64,000 bases of DNA from Prevotella fusca JCM 17724 (GTDB lineage Bacteria > Bacteroidota > Bacteroidia > Bacteroidales > Bacteroidaceae): the NCBI RefSeq assembly GCF_001262015.1, contig NZ_CP012075.1, positions 1 to 64,000 of the forward strand, in the 5' to 3' direction. The position numbers were made by a program, and so were the translations under genes. Positions within the stretch are counted from its first letter, which is position 1. Each line of letters begins with the position of its first letter. Shown in pieces: positions 18,461 to 27,086 of the stretch. Under the pieces are notes generated by a model. It did no database searches. It had not been told where the DNA came from and was given only the letters and a program-made list of their open reading frames with translations.

Positions 18461-21400
18461 ATGAATAAAAGAAGGCTATACAGAATGACGGAAGGGTGGG
18501 TAGCTTGCCTGCTCTTTCTGTTGTTTGCTGCATGCAGCGTTCCGCATGAACAGGAAGTTGATGATTACAATGACAAGGCTTATGCCTTCCATTACCGTAA
18601 TCTCGACTCAGTCAGCCTGTATGCCGGTAAGGCTCTCAAGATGGCAAAGCGATATGATGCCGGGAGGGCGGAAGCACTGAATAACCTTGCCTTTGTTGAC
18701 TTGATAAAGATGCGTTTCACGGCAGCCTATGCCAAACTTGATTCTGTGCTCAAGATTACTGACAACCAGGTGGAGCTGCTGGTGGCTGACATCCAGCTGA
18801 TGCGTCTCTGCCAGCGTGAGTCGCTCAACAAGGAGTTCTACGATTACTATGAGAAGGCACAGAAACGGATCCACCGCATTGAGGAAGATGAGAAGCTGCT
18901 TTCCGACCGCCAGCGTCGCCGTATGGTCTATGCACGGTCAGAATTCGCCATCGTCACTTCCACCTATTATTATTATGTAGGACTGGAAGAACCCTCCATC
19001 AAGGCTATCCGTCAGATTAACCCTGATGGTGAGATACAGACGGATATGGCTCAGCTGCTGGCTTATTACTATAATATCGGGGCGGGTGGAATCATCATTA
19101 CAGGTACACAGAAGGCGATTGAGCAGGAGGAATTCGACTATCTCATGCGCTGCTACATGCTCTCCCGGCAACACAACTACCCTTACTGGGAGGCGAATTC
19201 GCTGCAGACACTGAGCGAGCACCTTATGAACGAGAAAAGTCGTGAAACCTTGCTGCGTAACAATCTGCCGTCGTTCCGGTTCCTTAATATTGAGCACATG
19301 CCCGATGAGCTCCTTGCAGGTAATCTGGCACAGCGTTCGTTAAATATCTTCCAGCGTTACGGCGATGTTTATCAGATAGCCGGCTCTTACCGCACACTGG
19401 CTTCCTGCTACTGGCAGATAAAAGACTATCGGTCGGCTATCATCTGTCTGCAGAAGTCTTTGACCAATAATCCTGCCATCAGACAGGCACCTGACCTTGT
19501 TGCTTCTATCCGTGAGCAGTTGAGTGTGGCTTATTCGGCTATCAACAACAAGCAGCAGAGCGATTATAACAGGAATATATATCTTGATCTGCAGGATGAG
19601 ACCCGACAGGACCGATACCTTGCTTCACGAGCTGAACAGTTGGACCGTACTTCCCAGCAGCTTAATGTTATCATCATTGCAGTGGGATTTTCCATCTTCA
19701 TGGTGCTTGCTTCGTTGGTTCTCTTCCATTATCTCCGCCGTCGGAAAGACAACCACAGTTCGTTGGACGACCTTCTGCTTCCGCTTGAGCAATGGCGGCA
19801 GCATAATGAACAGCGCATGGCTGAACTGGCTGAACAGTATGAGGAAGTCTCGGAGCAGCTCAGTATCAACAGGCTTCATCTCATAGACAATAAGCGCAAA
19901 AATCTTGAACAGCGTGCAAAAGTATCGCTTGTCAACAGCGTCATCCCACTTATTGACCGTATGCTGCATGAGATAGAGAAACTGAAGAAAGGTGGGGAAT
20001 GTGATGCGCTGAAAGCAGAACGTTACACCTATATCCGTGAGTTGACTGACAAGATAAATGAATTGAACACGGTGCTTACGGAGTGGATTCAGCTTCGTCA
20101 GGGACGTTTGTCACTGCATATCGAGAGTTTCCCCGTGCAGCAGGTGTTCGATATTGTGAAGAAAGGGCGCATGGGCTTCCAGATGAAAGGACTCAGTCTG
20201 CGGGTTGTTGACACAAGGGCTGTCGTCAAGGCTGACCGTGTGCTGACGCTTTTCATGGTGAATACATTGGCTGACAATGCCCGGAAGTTCACTGAATCGG
20301 GTGGTGAAGTGACGATCACTTCAGTTGAAGAAGGGGACTATGTTGAGATTTCCGTTGCTGATACTGGCCATGGGCTTACCGATGAACAGCAACTCCATAT
20401 TTTCGACCATAAGCCCATCCACGACCAGAGGGATAGTGCGTCGCATGGATTCGGACTGATGAACTGTAACGGTATTATCAATAAGTACAGGAAGATAAGC
20501 CAGATATTCTCTGTCTGCACGATTGGTGTGGAGAGCCAGAAGGGAAAAGGAAGCCGCTTCTACTTCCGTCTGCCGAAGGGAATCGGCCGTATGTTGCTTG
20601 TGTTTTTCCTCTCAGTCGGCTCTTTGCTGACTGCACAGGCACGTCCAAGTAGGGGAATTGACAAGGCAACGGCGCTGGCAAAGCATGACTATAACACGCT
20701 TGCCGGCATCTATGCCGACTCGGCTTACTTCTCAAATATCAATGGTTCTTACGGTCAGACACTGGCTTATGCCGATACCTGTAGGTACTATCTTAATAAA
20801 CTTTATCAGCAATTGCGACCGAATGGTAAGGAGCTGATGAAAAGGGTGGGAAGCCTTCCTAATGTCCCCGCAGAAATCAAATGGTTCCAGGACAGCATAC
20901 CAATGAACTACGGTATCATCCTTGATATACGCAATGAGAGTGCTGTGGCGGCACTTGCCCTGCATGAATGGGAGCTTTATAAATATAATAACTCGGTTTA
21001 TACGCACCTCTTCAAGGAGCGTTATTCTGACAGTTCCTTAGGCGAATACTGCCGGATGATGATGAAGTCAGAAACGAACAAGAACGTGGCTGTAGCCCTG
21101 CTTGTCCTCTTTCTTCTCTCCATTTTCCCTGTGTATTACGTGATGTATTACCGTCATCGCCTGTCTTACCAGTTCTGTCTGGAGCGTGTGAAGCGCATCA
21201 ATGCCATTCTTCTCAGTGATGTGAGCGAGGAAGAGAAACTCAAGGAGGTGGAACGGGGCGTGAGCGACAGGTTCCCCAAGCGTCTGCTTGATATCGTCTC
21301 GCAAATCAAGGAGGCACTCATTACATCGGTTGAAGAGAAGCAGAAGAGTGAATCGAGTATTGAAATGCTGGAGGATGAGGTGCGTTGTGTGGGATATGAG

Positions 21401-22000
21401 AACGAACGGTTGCACATCAGCAACAGTATTCTCGACAACTGTCTTTCAACCCTCAAGCACGAGACGATGTACTACCCTTCGCGTATCCGACAGCTTGTCG
21501 ATGAATCCGACCGCCAGCTTAGTGCCATTGATGAACTTGCTGTGTATTACAAGGAACTCTATCAGATTCTGAGCCAGCAGGCAATGCACCAGGTAGAGTC
21601 GGTGAAACTCATCTCACGGGCGGTTGATATTACGACGGTTGTGAGCCCGGCAAAGCTCACCATGCCCTTCACTGCACCGTTCATCAGCGGTGACCCCGTC
21701 TTTCTGGGTTATTTGTTTGATATTCTGTATTTAAATAATAAGAATCAACCGCTCACCGTCACTGTTGAAGAACGGCAGACGGGTTATGTCGTATTGCATG
21801 TCCTGATGTCGGCATTGCATCTGTCAGACGAAGTGTGCCGAGACCTTTTCCAGCCTTCTGCTGACCGTCTGATGTTCTTTATCTGCCGACAGATAGCACG
21901 CGACAATGGTGAGGCTACCAACCGTCGTGGCTGTGGCATATCGGCAACTGAGACACCCGATGGCATAATGGTAGATGTGGTTCTGTCAAAAGCAAATTAA
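18461..22000 (+). CDS. Tandem membrane histidine-kinase-like protein (DUF5112/DUF5113-like)
   Basis: 1179 residues made of two sensor-kinase halves. Half one: lipoprotein-like signal (LLFAACS, Cys25), TPR-like helical sensor ~35-395, membrane helix ~401-425, coiled coil, then an HATPase domain ~590-700 with NTLADNARKFT, DTGHGLT and HGFGLMN. Half two: hydrophobic helix ~709-727 that looks like a second signal (SVGSLLTAQA), a second outer domain ~730-870, membrane helix ~874-896, coiled coil, a box reading STLKHETMYYPSRI (His1000) and a degenerate ATPase-like end. Half one has the better nucleotide site but no textbook H-box; half two has an H-box-like motif but poor nucleotide motifs. Assignment to the Bacteroidales DUF5112/DUF5113 families is from memory of their architecture. 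The response regulator 21 bases downstream is the obvious partner. Confidence 0.75.
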   Translation: MNKRRLYRMTEGWVACLLFLLFAACSVPHEQEVDDYNDKAYAFHYRNLDSVSLYAGKALKMAKRYDAGRAEALNNLAFVDLIKMRFTAAYAKLDSVLKITDNQVELLVADIQLMRLCQRESLNKEFYDYYEKAQKRIHRIEEDEKLLSDRQRRRMVYARSEFAIVTSTYYYYVGLEEPSIKAIRQINPDGEIQTDMAQLLAYYYNIGAGGIIITGTQKAIEQEEFDYLMRCYMLSRQHNYPYWEANSLQTLSEHLMNEKSRETLLRNNLPSFRFLNIEHMPDELLAGNLAQRSLNIFQRYGDVYQIAGSYRTLASCYWQIKDYRSAIICLQKSLTNNPAIRQAPDLVASIREQLSVAYSAINNKQQSDYNRNIYLDLQDETRQDRYLASRAEQLDRTSQQLNVIIIAVGFSIFMVLASLVLFHYLRRRKDNHSSLDDLLLPLEQWRQHNEQRMAELAEQYEEVSEQLSINRLHLIDNKRKNLEQRAKVSLVNSVIPLIDRMLHEIEKLKKGGECDALKAERYTYIRELTDKINELNTVLTEWIQLRQGRLSLHIESFPVQQVFDIVKKGRMGFQMKGLSLRVVDTRAVVKADRVLTLFMVNTLADNARKFTESGGEVTITSVEEGDYVEISVADTGHGLTDEQQLHIFDHKPIHDQRDSASHGFGLMNCNGIINKYRKISQIFSVCTIGVESQKGKGSRFYFRLPKGIGRMLLVFFLSVGSLLTAQARPSRGIDKATALAKHDYNTLAGIYADSAYFSNINGSYGQTLAYADTCRYYLNKLYQQLRPNGKELMKRVGSLPNVPAEIKWFQDSIPMNYGIILDIRNESAVAALALHEWELYKYNNSVYTHLFKERYSDSSLGEYCRMMMKSETNKNVAVALLVLFLLSIFPVYYVMYYRHRLSYQFCLERVKRINAILLSDVSEEEKLKEVERGVSDRFPKRLLDIVSQIKEALITSVEEKQKSESSIEMLEDEVRCVGYENERLHISNSILDNCLSTLKHETMYYPSRIRQLVDESDRQLSAIDELAVYYKELYQILSQQAMHQVESVKLISRAVDITTVVSPAKLTMPFTAPFISGDPVFLGYLFDILYLNNKNQPLTVTVEERQTGYVVLHVLMSALHLSDEVCRDLFQPSADRLMFFICRQIARDNGEATNRRGCGISATETPDGIMVDVVLSKAN

Positions 22001-22021
22001 GAAATAAAACAAAATATACGT

Positions 22022-22747
22022 ATGGAGAAATTTAGAGTCATCATAGTTGAGGATGTTCCCTTGGAACTGAAGGGGACGGAGGGTATCTTCAGAAACGAAA
22101 TTCCTGAGGCTGAGATTATCGGAACGGCTGAAAGTGAGATTGCTTACTGGAAACAGATTAAACAGCAGCTGCCCGACCTTGTGCTGCTCGACCTTGGCTT
22201 GGGTGGTTCGACGACAGTCGGTGTTGAAATCTGCCGTCAGACCAAGCAGACCTATCCCAACGTGAAGGTGCTTATCTTCACAGGTGAGATCCTGAACGAG
22301 AAACTGTGGGTTGACGTGCTTGATGCAGGTGCTGATGGAATCTGTCTGAAGAGTGGTGAACTGCTGACACGGGGCGACGTGGCAAGTGTCATGTCGGGTA
22401 AGCGCATGGTGTTCAACCAGCCTATCCTCGAAAAGATCGTGGGTAGGTTCAAGCTGAGCGTAAGCGGACAGCTGATGCATCAGGAAGCGATGGTGAGCTA
22501 TGAGATTGACGAGTATGACGAACGTTTCCTCCGCCACCTTGCTCTCGGCTATACGAAGGAGCAGATAACAAACCTGCGTGGTATGCCTTTCGGTGTGAAG
22601 AGTTTGGAGAAACGCCAGAATGAACTCGTGCAGAAACTCTTTCCCGATGGCAACAACGGTATGAGCGTCAACGCAACACGCCTCGTGGTGCGTGCATTGG
22701 AGCTGCGTATCATCGATATTGACAACCTTCATGCCGATGAAGAATAA
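22022..22747 (+). CDS. Response regulator with LuxR-like C-terminal domain
   Basis: 241 residues. The receiver domain (1-125) has the acidic pocket VEDVPLE (Glu10, Asp11), phospho-acceptor Asp57 in LVLLDLGL and the switch lysine in GICLKSGE. Residues ~170-230 form a helix-turn-helix region of LuxR type: RFLRHLALGYTKEQITNLRG, then VKSLEKRQNELVQKLF. It follows the tandem kinase by 21 bases and its end overlaps the next gene by 11 bases, so the three genes form one operon. Probably the DNA-binding output of the tandem kinase; target genes are not evident. Confidence 0.85.
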   Translation: MEKFRVIIVEDVPLELKGTEGIFRNEIPEAEIIGTAESEIAYWKQIKQQLPDLVLLDLGLGGSTTVGVEICRQTKQTYPNVKVLIFTGEILNEKLWVDVLDAGADGICLKSGELLTRGDVASVMSGKRMVFNQPILEKIVGRFKLSVSGQLMHQEAMVSYEIDEYDERFLRHLALGYTKEQITNLRGMPFGVKSLEKRQNELVQKLFPDGNNGMSVNATRLVVRALELRIIDIDNLHADEE

Positions 22748-23381
22748 GTTAGGCTATATTGTCCTGATGCTTTTCATAGCCCAGCTGGCAGTCATCCTGC
22801 TTTCATGGCTTCTGACGGCAGCTTTCCCCGAGCTGCCCATGCACTCCCTGTTAAGCAGTGAAGGCATCCGGTGGTACTTCGGTTCTTTCGTCAGCAACCA
22901 GCTTTCGCCGCTGCTTATCTATTTCATCATGGCGGTGATGGCAGGCGGTGCATGTGTCCGCAGCCGACTTTATGCTGCGTTCCGTGCGCAGATGGCTGCG
23001 CTGTGCCACCGTCTGACGGGTTCGTCGGCTTGTCGGTATGAGTTCCATTATCGTGAGAGAATAGGCTTACGGCTGGCACTTGTTGAGTTCATCGTCTATG
23101 TAGTTATGATGCTTCTTCTTACGGTTGTTCCCCATGCCATTCTCCTTAGTGTCACAGGACAGCTCTTCCCCAGCTCGTTTTCATCCAGTTTTATCCCCTC
23201 GCTGTCATTCATCATCATCATCATGTCGCTGTCGTATGGCGTGGCAAGTGGTACGATAGACAGCGTTTCCAAGATGCATAAAGTCCTTGTAGGCGGTCTT
23301 GAAGTCGGTGCAAGGCTGGTTCCCACATACGTTATCGGCATCCAGTTGTATATGTCGGTGATGTATGTGTTTGTCCTGTAA
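22737..23381 (+). CDS. Integral membrane protein of the kinase operon
   Basis: About 214 residues when started at the ATG at 22737 (a second ATG at 22731 is equally possible; longer starts fall deep inside the previous gene). Four to five membrane segments are visible: IVLMLFIAQLAVILLSWLL, LLIYFIMAVMAGGA, LVEFIVYVVMMLLLTVVPHA, LSFIIIIMSLSYGVA and a last one near the C-terminus. The phrase SLLSSEGIRWYFGSFV recalls the N-terminal part of AbgT-type transporters, but the protein is less than half that family's length and the match may be superficial. Overlap with the response regulator implies coupled expression. Function unknown; it could be the output or an accessory sensor of the system. Confidence 0.6.
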   Translation: MKNKLGYIVLMLFIAQLAVILLSWLLTAAFPELPMHSLLSSEGIRWYFGSFVSNQLSPLLIYFIMAVMAGGACVRSRLYAAFRAQMAALCHRLTGSSACRYEFHYRERIGLRLALVEFIVYVVMMLLLTVVPHAILLSVTGQLFPSSFSSSFIPSLSFIIIIMSLSYGVASGTIDSVSKMHKVLVGGLEVGARLVPTYVIGIQLYMSVMYVFVL

Positions 23382-23439
23382 GCCCACGGGGTATGAGATG
23401 ATTTTGTAAACAGACGCTGATCACAACCCAGCAAACAGC

Positions 23440-23560
23440 CCAGCCAGCCTCACCCCCCCAACCCCCTCTCCTGCAGAGAGGGGGAGTGTAGTGTACAGTT
23501 CGCTGAAAAAGGGGCATCTCGGTGTTTACCCCCCCGTACGGGGAAGGGGGCTGTTTTCTC
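23440..23560. repeat. C/T-rich palindromic intergenic repeats
   Basis: Two neighbouring palindromes: ccccctctcc, tgca, gagaggggg near 23461-23487, and ccccccgtacggggaagggg near 23529-23552. They belong to the family with the word cctcaccccc that recurs at 25.1, 25.6, 26.85, 27.0, 31.8, 42.3 and 63.15 kb. Confidence 0.7.
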
Positions 23561-23609
23561 TTCCTCTTCTTCTTTTTTATAGGGTAAGCGAAAAATATAG
23601 GGAAAACCT

Positions 23610-23640
23610 TTGGTTAATCAGTTGGAAAATAGTAACTTTG
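23610..23640 (+). promoter_or_regulatory. Promoter of infC-rpmI-rplT
   Basis: TTG at 23610-23612 and TAACTTTG at 23633-23640 with a 20-base spacer, a near-ideal Bacteroidetes promoter. The expected transcript start is 30-40 bases before the infC ATG. Confidence 0.8.
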
Positions 23641-23678
23641 CACGCGTTTAGCAAATTTAGACCCTTTAAAATAGTTGA

Positions 23679-24359
23679 ATGAAGAATGACAGAATGAAAA
23701 TGAAGTACCGCGTGAACGAGCAGATTCGCGTTCGGGAAGTACGTGTGGTAAGTGATGATGGAGCTGAGGTTATGCCGACGCGCAAGGCGTTGGAACTGGC
23801 TCAGAAAGAAGGAGTTGACCTTGTGGAGATTTCTCCTAATGCACAGCCGCCCGTTTGTCGTATCATCGACTATTCTAAGTTCCTCTACCAGCAGAAGAAG
23901 CATCAGAAGGAGATGAAGCAGAAGCAGGTGAAGCAGGAGGTAAAGGAGATCCGTTTCGGTCCGCAGACGGATGAGCATGACTATAAGTTCAAGCTCAAGC
24001 ATGCGCAGGAGTTCCTCAATGCAGGAAACAAGGTGCGCGCATACGTATTCTTCCGTGGTCGTTCGATTCTGTTCAAGGAGCAAGGCGAGGTGCTGCTGCT
24101 TCGTTTCGCCAACGACCTTGAGGAGCTTGCAAAGGTTGAGCAGCTTCCGAAGCTGGAGGGCAAGAAGATGTTTCTCTATCTTGCACCTAAGAAGGCTGGC
24201 GTCGTCAAGAAGAGCCAGCAGAAGCGTGACCGTGAAGAGGCAGAGGCTGGCATGAAGGCTGCTGCCGAGACTGTCAGCGAGGAGCCAACAACGGATGGCG
24301 GGCTGTTTGCCAACGCCAAGAACGGTGCTGACGCATTGAAGAAACTGAATATTGACTAA
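23679..24359 (+). CDS. infC: Translation initiation factor IF-3
   Basis: 226 residues. IF-3 binds the 30S subunit and checks start-codon and initiator-tRNA pairing. The N-terminal domain shows [15 protein letters not shown] and [19 protein letters not shown] followed by [12 protein letters not shown], all hallmarks. The C-terminal domain shows [21 protein letters not shown]. The last ~45 residues are an extra charged and alanine-rich tail beyond the usual ~180-residue protein, common in Bacteroidetes. It is followed by rpmI and rplT in the widely conserved order. The start at 23679 is chosen for its place just after the promoter; ATG at 23694 is an alternative. Confidence 0.97.
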   Translation: MKNDRMKMKYRVNEQIRVREVRVVSDDGAEVMPTRKALELAQKEGVDLVEISPNAQPPVCRIIDYSKFLYQQKKHQKEMKQKQVKQEVKEIRFGPQTDEHDYKFKLKHAQEFLNAGNKVRAYVFFRGRSILFKEQGEVLLLRFANDLEELAKVEQLPKLEGKKMFLYLAPKKAGVVKKSQQKRDREEAEAGMKAAAETVSEEPTTDGGLFANAKNGADALKKLNID

Positions 24360-24475
24360 CGCCCGTCGGGCTGCTTCCTGCAAAGGGAATGGCGGAAATG
24401 GGCAGCCTGTGCGTAACGTCCTGGTATATACGTTGCCACAGATGAATATAAATAACAATTTTAAATTTTACAAAA

Positions 24476-24673
24476 ATGCCAAAACAGAAGACAAATTCCG
24501 GCGCGAAGAAGAGATTCACGTTCACCGGTACTGGTAAGATCAAACGTCATCATGCTTACCACAGTCACATTCTGACTAAGAAGACAAAGAAACAGAAGAG
24601 AAATCTTGTTCACCAGACGCTCGTGGATGGTACTAACTTGAAGCAGGTACGCGATCTGCTCAATCTGCGTTAA
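24476..24673 (+). CDS. rpmI: 50S ribosomal protein L35
   Basis: 65 residues, the normal length. Typical L35 features: [14 protein letters not shown] at the start, [21 protein letters not shown] in the middle and a basic body. Located between infC and rplT as in most bacteria. Confidence 0.97.
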   Translation: MPKQKTNSGAKKRFTFTGTGKIKRHHAYHSHILTKKTKKQKRNLVHQTLVDGTNLKQVRDLLNLR

Positions 24674-24710
24674 TTCATTAGTCAAACAACATTAAAAGGA
24701 AAGAAAAACT

Positions 24711-25055
24711 ATGCCAAGATCAGTCAATCATGTTGCTTCAAAAGCAAAGAGAACAAGAATTCTGAAGCAGACCAAGGGTTACTATGGTGCCCGTAAAAAT
24801 GTCTGGACGGTAGCAAAGAACACCTATGAGAAGGGTTTGACTTATGCTTATCGTGACCGCCGTAACAAGAAGCGTAACTTCCGCGCATTGTGGATTCAGC
24901 GTATCAACGCTGCTGCTCGTCTCTATGATATGAGCTACAGCCAGTTGATGGGTGCATTGCACAAGGCAGGTATCGAGATCAACCGTAAGGTGCTCGCTGA
25001 CCTCGCTGTTAACAATCAGGAGGCTTTCAAGGCTATTGTTGACAAGGTAAAGTAA
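24711..25055 (+). CDS. rplT: 50S ribosomal protein L20
   Basis: 114 residues, normal length. It begins [20 protein letters not shown] and contains [20 protein letters not shown] and [20 protein letters not shown], all characteristic of L20. It binds 23S rRNA early in assembly. It starts 37 bases after rpmI and is followed by a strong terminator. Confidence 0.97.
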   Translation: MPRSVNHVASKAKRTRILKQTKGYYGARKNVWTVAKNTYEKGLTYAYRDRRNKKRNFRALWIQRINAAARLYDMSYSQLMGALHKAGIEINRKVLADLAVNNQEAFKAIVDKVK

Positions 25056-25099
25056 ATTAATGACGCTCACGGACGTGGGCACTCGTTATAACGGAATGG

Positions 25100-25131
25100 A
25101 GCTGTCGCCCGAAAGGGTGGCAGCTTTTTTT
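25100..25131 (+). terminator. Rho-independent terminator of the infC operon
   Basis: AGCTGTCGCCC (25100-25110), loop GAAA, GGGTGGCAGCT (25115-25125), then an uninterrupted T run to 25131. Strong stem with a tetraloop. Confidence 0.92.
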
Positions 25132-25139
25132 ATAGCTTC

Positions 25140-25290
25140 ACCACCAGCCAGCCTCACCCCCAACCCCTCTCCGAGTGGAGAGGGGAGTGAACACCGTGTT
25201 ATCCCTACAACTTAGGCTTAGACATAGGGGTTTCTCGCATTCTACTCCCCTCTCCATTCGGAGAGGGGCTGGGGGTGAGGCTTCATACTC
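25140..25290. repeat. Pair of inverted C/T-rich palindromic repeats
   Basis: Two copies in opposite orientation: cagcctcacccccaacccct with ctccgagtggagaggggagt at ~25147-25189, and ctcccctctccattcggaga then ggggctgggggtgaggcttc at ~25244-25286. Each has a short palindrome flanked by the gtgaggc word. The second copy abuts and enters the tex remnant. Confidence 0.75.
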
Positions 25291-25613
25291 AACCCAATCC
25301 GGTTACGGCGCATATCGACTTCGACGACACGGACACGGACGTGCTGATGGAGGCGGACGACCTGCGTGGGGTCGGTGACGAAGCGGTCGGAGAGCTGGGA
25401 GATGTGGACAAGACCGTCTTGATGGACACCGATGTCGACGAAAGCACCGAAGTTGGTGATGTTCGTCACGATGCCAGTGAGTTCCATTCCTACGATGAGG
25501 TCGTTGAGGGTGTGGACATTCTTGTCGAACTCGAAGACTTCAACCTCTCCACGTGGGTCACGTCCAGGCTTCTCAAGCTCGGTGAGGATGTCACGTAGGG
25601 TTGCCTCACCCAA
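25242..25613 (-). pseudogene. tex: 3' fragment of tex (S1-domain transcription accessory protein)
   Basis: The minus-strand frame encodes the last ~110 residues of a Tex protein: [18 protein letters not shown], then the S1 RNA-binding domain ([48 protein letters not shown]). A full Tex is about 700-780 residues, so the nuclease-like and helix-hairpin-helix parts are missing. There is no real start codon: upstream, the frame runs into the C/T-rich repeat at ~25600-25650, and downstream, Tex similarity ends at another copy (about 25242-25280, encoding [12 protein letters not shown]). The piece is bounded on both sides by the same repeat family, suggesting a segment copied or moved by recombination between repeats. 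An intact tex elsewhere in the genome is expected but not visible. Confidence 0.8.
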
Positions 25614-25716
25614 AGCCCCTACAGCCCCCTCCGGCTTCCCCGAAGGGAGGAGAGCCTTATTTGCTGAGTGTGCGCTATTGTTCTTATGCTCGTTTTCTTT
25701 GCTGTATGGTGTTTAT

Positions 25717-26253
25717 CTATTCATTTGCAGATATAGGTTTATGTTTTGTCTTAATCACGATTGTTGGATGTTTTTCTTTTCGTGGATCGTTTGTGTAAGT
25801 AAGGATGTTGGCAGAGACTATGTCCGTGGGCTTAATTCGCCTTGGCAATGCTTCCATTATACATTGGGGTGATAGCTTATAATCGATGATGGTCAACTTT
25901 TTCCGGGATTTCTTCAGTTTTCCGTTTATTACCCATTGTAGTTCAGCAAAGGAGTTGGTTCTTATAATGATAATATCTTTGGGTGGTTTACAGAATGTGA
26001 TGTTTTCAGCTTGTTTTATCTGTTCTTCTGCCGAGAATGTCTGTATGGATTCGATGGCTTGGGGCGGAATAAATCCCAGCCTATGTGATACAATCTGTTT
26101 GGCCGAATCCGAGCGCATCTCGTCAATGGTGACGTGCAGGAGGGAGTCGGGTAGGGGAGTGCCGTCAATGACGCATAAGGTCTGGGCACGTGTGGTGAGA
26201 CTGGCGAGTACAGTCAGGATTATACAGGTCAGGATTCTTTTCAGTCTCTTCAT
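25717..26253 (-). CDS. Small exported protein of unknown function
   Basis: 178 residues with a signal peptide (residues 1-23, ending TTRAQ). The rest is soluble and mixed alpha/beta with no recognised catalytic motif. It has phrases such as LCVIDGTPLPDS and IDYKLSPQCIMEALPRRIKP. The pattern of a name-the-object sentence (CVIDGTPL) followed by phrases with IKPTDI recalls short TonB-dependent-receptor-like fragments in Bacteroidetes, but that is weak. It starts 14 bases after the stop of the upstream L,D-transpeptidase-like gene, so the two are probably cotranscribed. Confidence 0.65.
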   Translation of the reverse strand: MKRLKRILTCIILTVLASLTTRAQTLCVIDGTPLPDSLLHVTIDEMRSDSAKQIVSHRLGFIPPQAIESIQTFSAEEQIKQAENITFCKPPKDIIIIRTNSFAELQWVINGKLKKSRKKLTIIDYKLSPQCIMEALPRRIKPTDIVSANILTYTNDPRKEKHPTIVIKTKHKPISANE

Positions 26254-26266
26254 AATCTTTTATTCA

Positions 26267-26956
26267 TCAAGATGATTTATAAGCATAAAGAAGGATGGGC
26301 TTCTTGCTCTTGTCGCAGATGGATTCGATTTTCTTGAGCATAGCAGGGCTTGTGGTAAAGCATCCCCACGAAGCATCGGAGAGTGGGAGATAGGAGGTGA
26401 GATGGTGCATAATGCCCACGTATCGGGAACTATGTATGAGGATATTTCTTCGGCGTGCATTGCAGTTTGAGTCATCAAGACCATCAAGGGCAAAACGCAG
26501 CCCGACAGTAGCGGAATAGCTTTTCTCTGCAATCTTGAAATGTCCGAGGCTCGAGCATCTGCTTCCCTCTTTGTTTGAGAAACTTGGTTTCCACGCACTG
26601 TTACCCTTTCCTCTACCGTGTGCGCAAGGACCAGTGTCGAGCACGGATGACGTATTCAGGTCGATGATAGCTATTCGGTCCTCACCCGATGGGCGTGAGA
26701 AGTCTACGAGGATACAATAGTCTTCGCTAAATCCCTTTTCGTGACAGGTCTCCCAAACCTCTTTGAGCTGACTATCGAATGAATAGGACTTCATCTTCCA
26801 ATAGCCCTTTATGCCGAAATTAATGAGAAGGAGGAAGATCAAAAGAAACCTCACCCCCAACCAGCTTCTCTCCCAGCCCCTCCCCCGTAGGGAGGGGAGG
26901 GAACAGCGAGATACCCCAACAGTTTGAATATCTTTTGATTTATCATTTCCCATCAC
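26267..26956 (-). CDS. L,D-transpeptidase-like protein (YkuD_2 type)
   Basis: 229 residues. The catalytic part matches the Bacteroidetes YkuD_2-type family: CAHGRGKGNSA, FSNKEGSRCSSLGHFKI, then IHSSRYVG and the active-site motif ASWGCFTT with Cys199. Such enzymes form or hydrolyse 3-3 crosslinks or attach partners to peptidoglycan, outside the inner membrane. A single N-terminal membrane helix (LLIFLLLINFGIKGYW) anchors it. Oddly, the ~20 residues before this helix (SLPSLRGRGWERSWLGVRF) are encoded by a copy of the C/T-rich palindromic repeat at 26850-26912, so the N-terminus has been remodelled by a repeat. The original start may have been nearer the helix. Confidence 0.8.
   Translation of the reverse strand: MMGNDKSKDIQTVGVSRCSLPSLRGRGWERSWLGVRFLLIFLLLINFGIKGYWKMKSYSFDSQLKEVWETCHEKGFSEDYCILVDFSRPSGEDRIAIIDLNTSSVLDTGPCAHGRGKGNSAWKPSFSNKEGSRCSSLGHFKIAEKSYSATVGLRFALDGLDDSNCNARRRNILIHSSRYVGIMHHLTSYLPLSDASWGCFTTSPAMLKKIESICDKSKKPILLYAYKSS
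26850..26912. repeat. C/T-rich palindromic repeat inside the L,D-transpeptidase frame
   Basis: Contains cctcacccccaaccagcttc, then ccagcccctcccccgtaggg and aggggaggg. It is in frame with the L,D-transpeptidase gene and encodes residues just before its membrane helix. A further copy lies at 27030-27080 between this gene and the Dcp gene (ctcccctctccacttggaga followed by ggggctgagggtgaggc). Confidence 0.75.
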
Positions 26957-27086
26957 TTATCTGGTATATTAGGATTTTATTTGACTTATCATTTTCCTAT
27001 AATGTTGTCTACCATATAAGGGTGTCACGCTATCTACTCCCCTCTCCACTTGGAGAGGGGCTGAGGGTGAGGCTGGGTTGGCTTTC

